From assembly GCA_963702035.1 (NCBI GenBank), contig OY969700.1, forward strand, positions 1,426,001-1,490,000: a stretch of 64,000 bases of DNA. The letters are read 5' to 3'. This DNA is from VRUE01 sp963702035 (GTDB lineage Bacteria; Actinomycetota; Thermoleophilia; Solirubrobacterales; 70-9). Of this stretch, positions 63,521 to 64,000 are shown piece by piece. Both the position numbers and the translations under genes were made by a program. Under the pieces are notes generated by a model. That model searched no databases. It had not been told where the DNA came from and saw nothing but the letters and a program-made list of their open reading frames with translations. How positions within the stretch are numbered: the first letter of the stretch is position 1; every line of letters begins with the position of its first letter.

Positions 63521-64000
63521 ATGAACCGTGAGCGGTGGCGGCGGCGTGCGCAGCGTGCAAGCGACGCCTTCGGGCTGGTGCTTCTGCTGGTCCTGACGAC
63601 CTACGTACTCGCCTCGGTGCTCTCGAACCGGGGCTGGTCGGCCGTGCTGCTGACGATCGTCACCGGCGCCACCTCGGTGGTCGCCCTGACCAGCTCCCAC
63701 GCCCGCCCGGTCTTCGTCCGCCGGGCGCTGATCCTGACCGCGGTCGCGACCCTGCTGGCCTTCGTCTCGGCGGCATTCGGAGGCCGGCTCGGCCTCAACG
63801 CCGCCAACTTCATCTCGATCGGCCTGCTGGCGGTGGCGATGGCGGCCGTCCTGCAGCGCGTGATCACGGCCGACAACGTCTCCTCGCGCACGATCCTCGG
63901 CGCGATCAGCGTCTACACCTCCCTCGGCATCCTCTTCACCTGGGCCTACGGCCTGATCGACCGGATCGAAGGCGGCGGCTTCTTCGGCGCCGACGTCGCC
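63521..64000 (+). CDS. Ion-channel-like membrane protein (3' end beyond window)
   Basis: The ATG at 63521 opens a frame that runs to the window edge (160 codons). It has a basic N-terminus (NRERWRRRAQR) and about five hydrophobic segments: FGLVLLLVLTTYVLASVLSN, AVLLTIVTGATSVVALTSSH, ALILTAVATLLAFVSAAFGG, FISIGLLAVAMAAVLQRVIT and ILGAISVYTSLGILFTWAYG. The segment VSSRTILGAISVYTSLG then AYGLIDRIEGGGFFG resembles the region before the pore loop in small bacterial potassium-channel-like proteins. The selectivity filter, if any, would lie outside the window, so the assignment is tentative. Confidence 0.65.
   Translation, partial: MNRERWRRRAQRASDAFGLVLLLVLTTYVLASVLSNRGWSAVLLTIVTGATSVVALTSSHARPVFVRRALILTAVATLLAFVSAAFGGRLGLNAANFISIGLLAVAMAAVLQRVITADNVSSRTILGAISVYTSLGILFTWAYGLIDRIEGGGFFGADVA

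Overview
The window looks like chromosome of a very GC-rich actinobacterium, most likely of the Thermoleophilia (Solirubrobacterales-like). That placement is an inference from base composition, frequent GTG starts and protein style (many large secreted NHL, PD40-like and collagen-like proteins, many TetR genes); no rRNA or marker phylogeny is available here.

Left part (1-10.8 kb): ordinary genes (PQQ-type propeller protein, SRPBCC protein, metallo-beta-lactamase-fold hydrolase, DHA2-type MFS exporter, LtrA-like protein, metallophosphoesterase) mixed with accessory material: a broken chimeric gene, a VapBC module, a tRNA-Arg 3' fragment, a BrnT-like toxin with a ribbon-helix-helix antitoxin, a TetR regulator, and two TetR-like proteins that lack the DNA-binding domain.

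Central part (11-38.7 kb, all on the minus strand): two transcription units for large exported proteins. The first (38.66 to 21.2 kb) starts at a TTGACA-17-TATTGT promoter and runs through a leader peptide ORF, a lipoprotein, a 1477-aa protein with nine apparently identical 327-bp repeats, a PD40-like propeller protein, paralogous adhesin-like proteins and a PucR/CdaR-type regulator. Many of its genes overlap by 4 bp (GTGA or ATGA). The second (21.2 to 11.0 kb) encodes a 2672-aa NHL/glycosidase/ricin-lectin protein and an RTX-repeat protein.

Island-like part (39.7-53.8 kb): a direct repeat of the 3' part of tRNA-Arg(ACG) at 39.73 kb and the complete tRNA at 53.8 kb bracket about 14 kb of accessory DNA. 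It holds a second VapBC module, an AbrB fragment, a TetR family member split into overlapping DNA-binding and ligand-binding ORFs, an HEPN/nucleotidyltransferase pair, a 2402-aa fused surface protein, and broken TetR genes. The fused protein corresponds to two separate genes of the first operon joined by a one-base frameshift. Its promoter and leader carry a 53-nt element that is 50/53 identical to the one in the 38.5-kb operon.

Right part (53.9-64 kb): housekeeping and metabolic genes (enoyl-CoA hydratase, hotdog thioesterase, pyruvate kinase, cytochrome P450, DSD1-like PLP enzyme, arabinonolactone oxidase-like enzyme, MFS transporter), two tRNA-Ser genes, a collagen-like secreted protein and the start of an ion-channel-like protein. 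Several intergenic regions between genes hold strong perfect hairpins.
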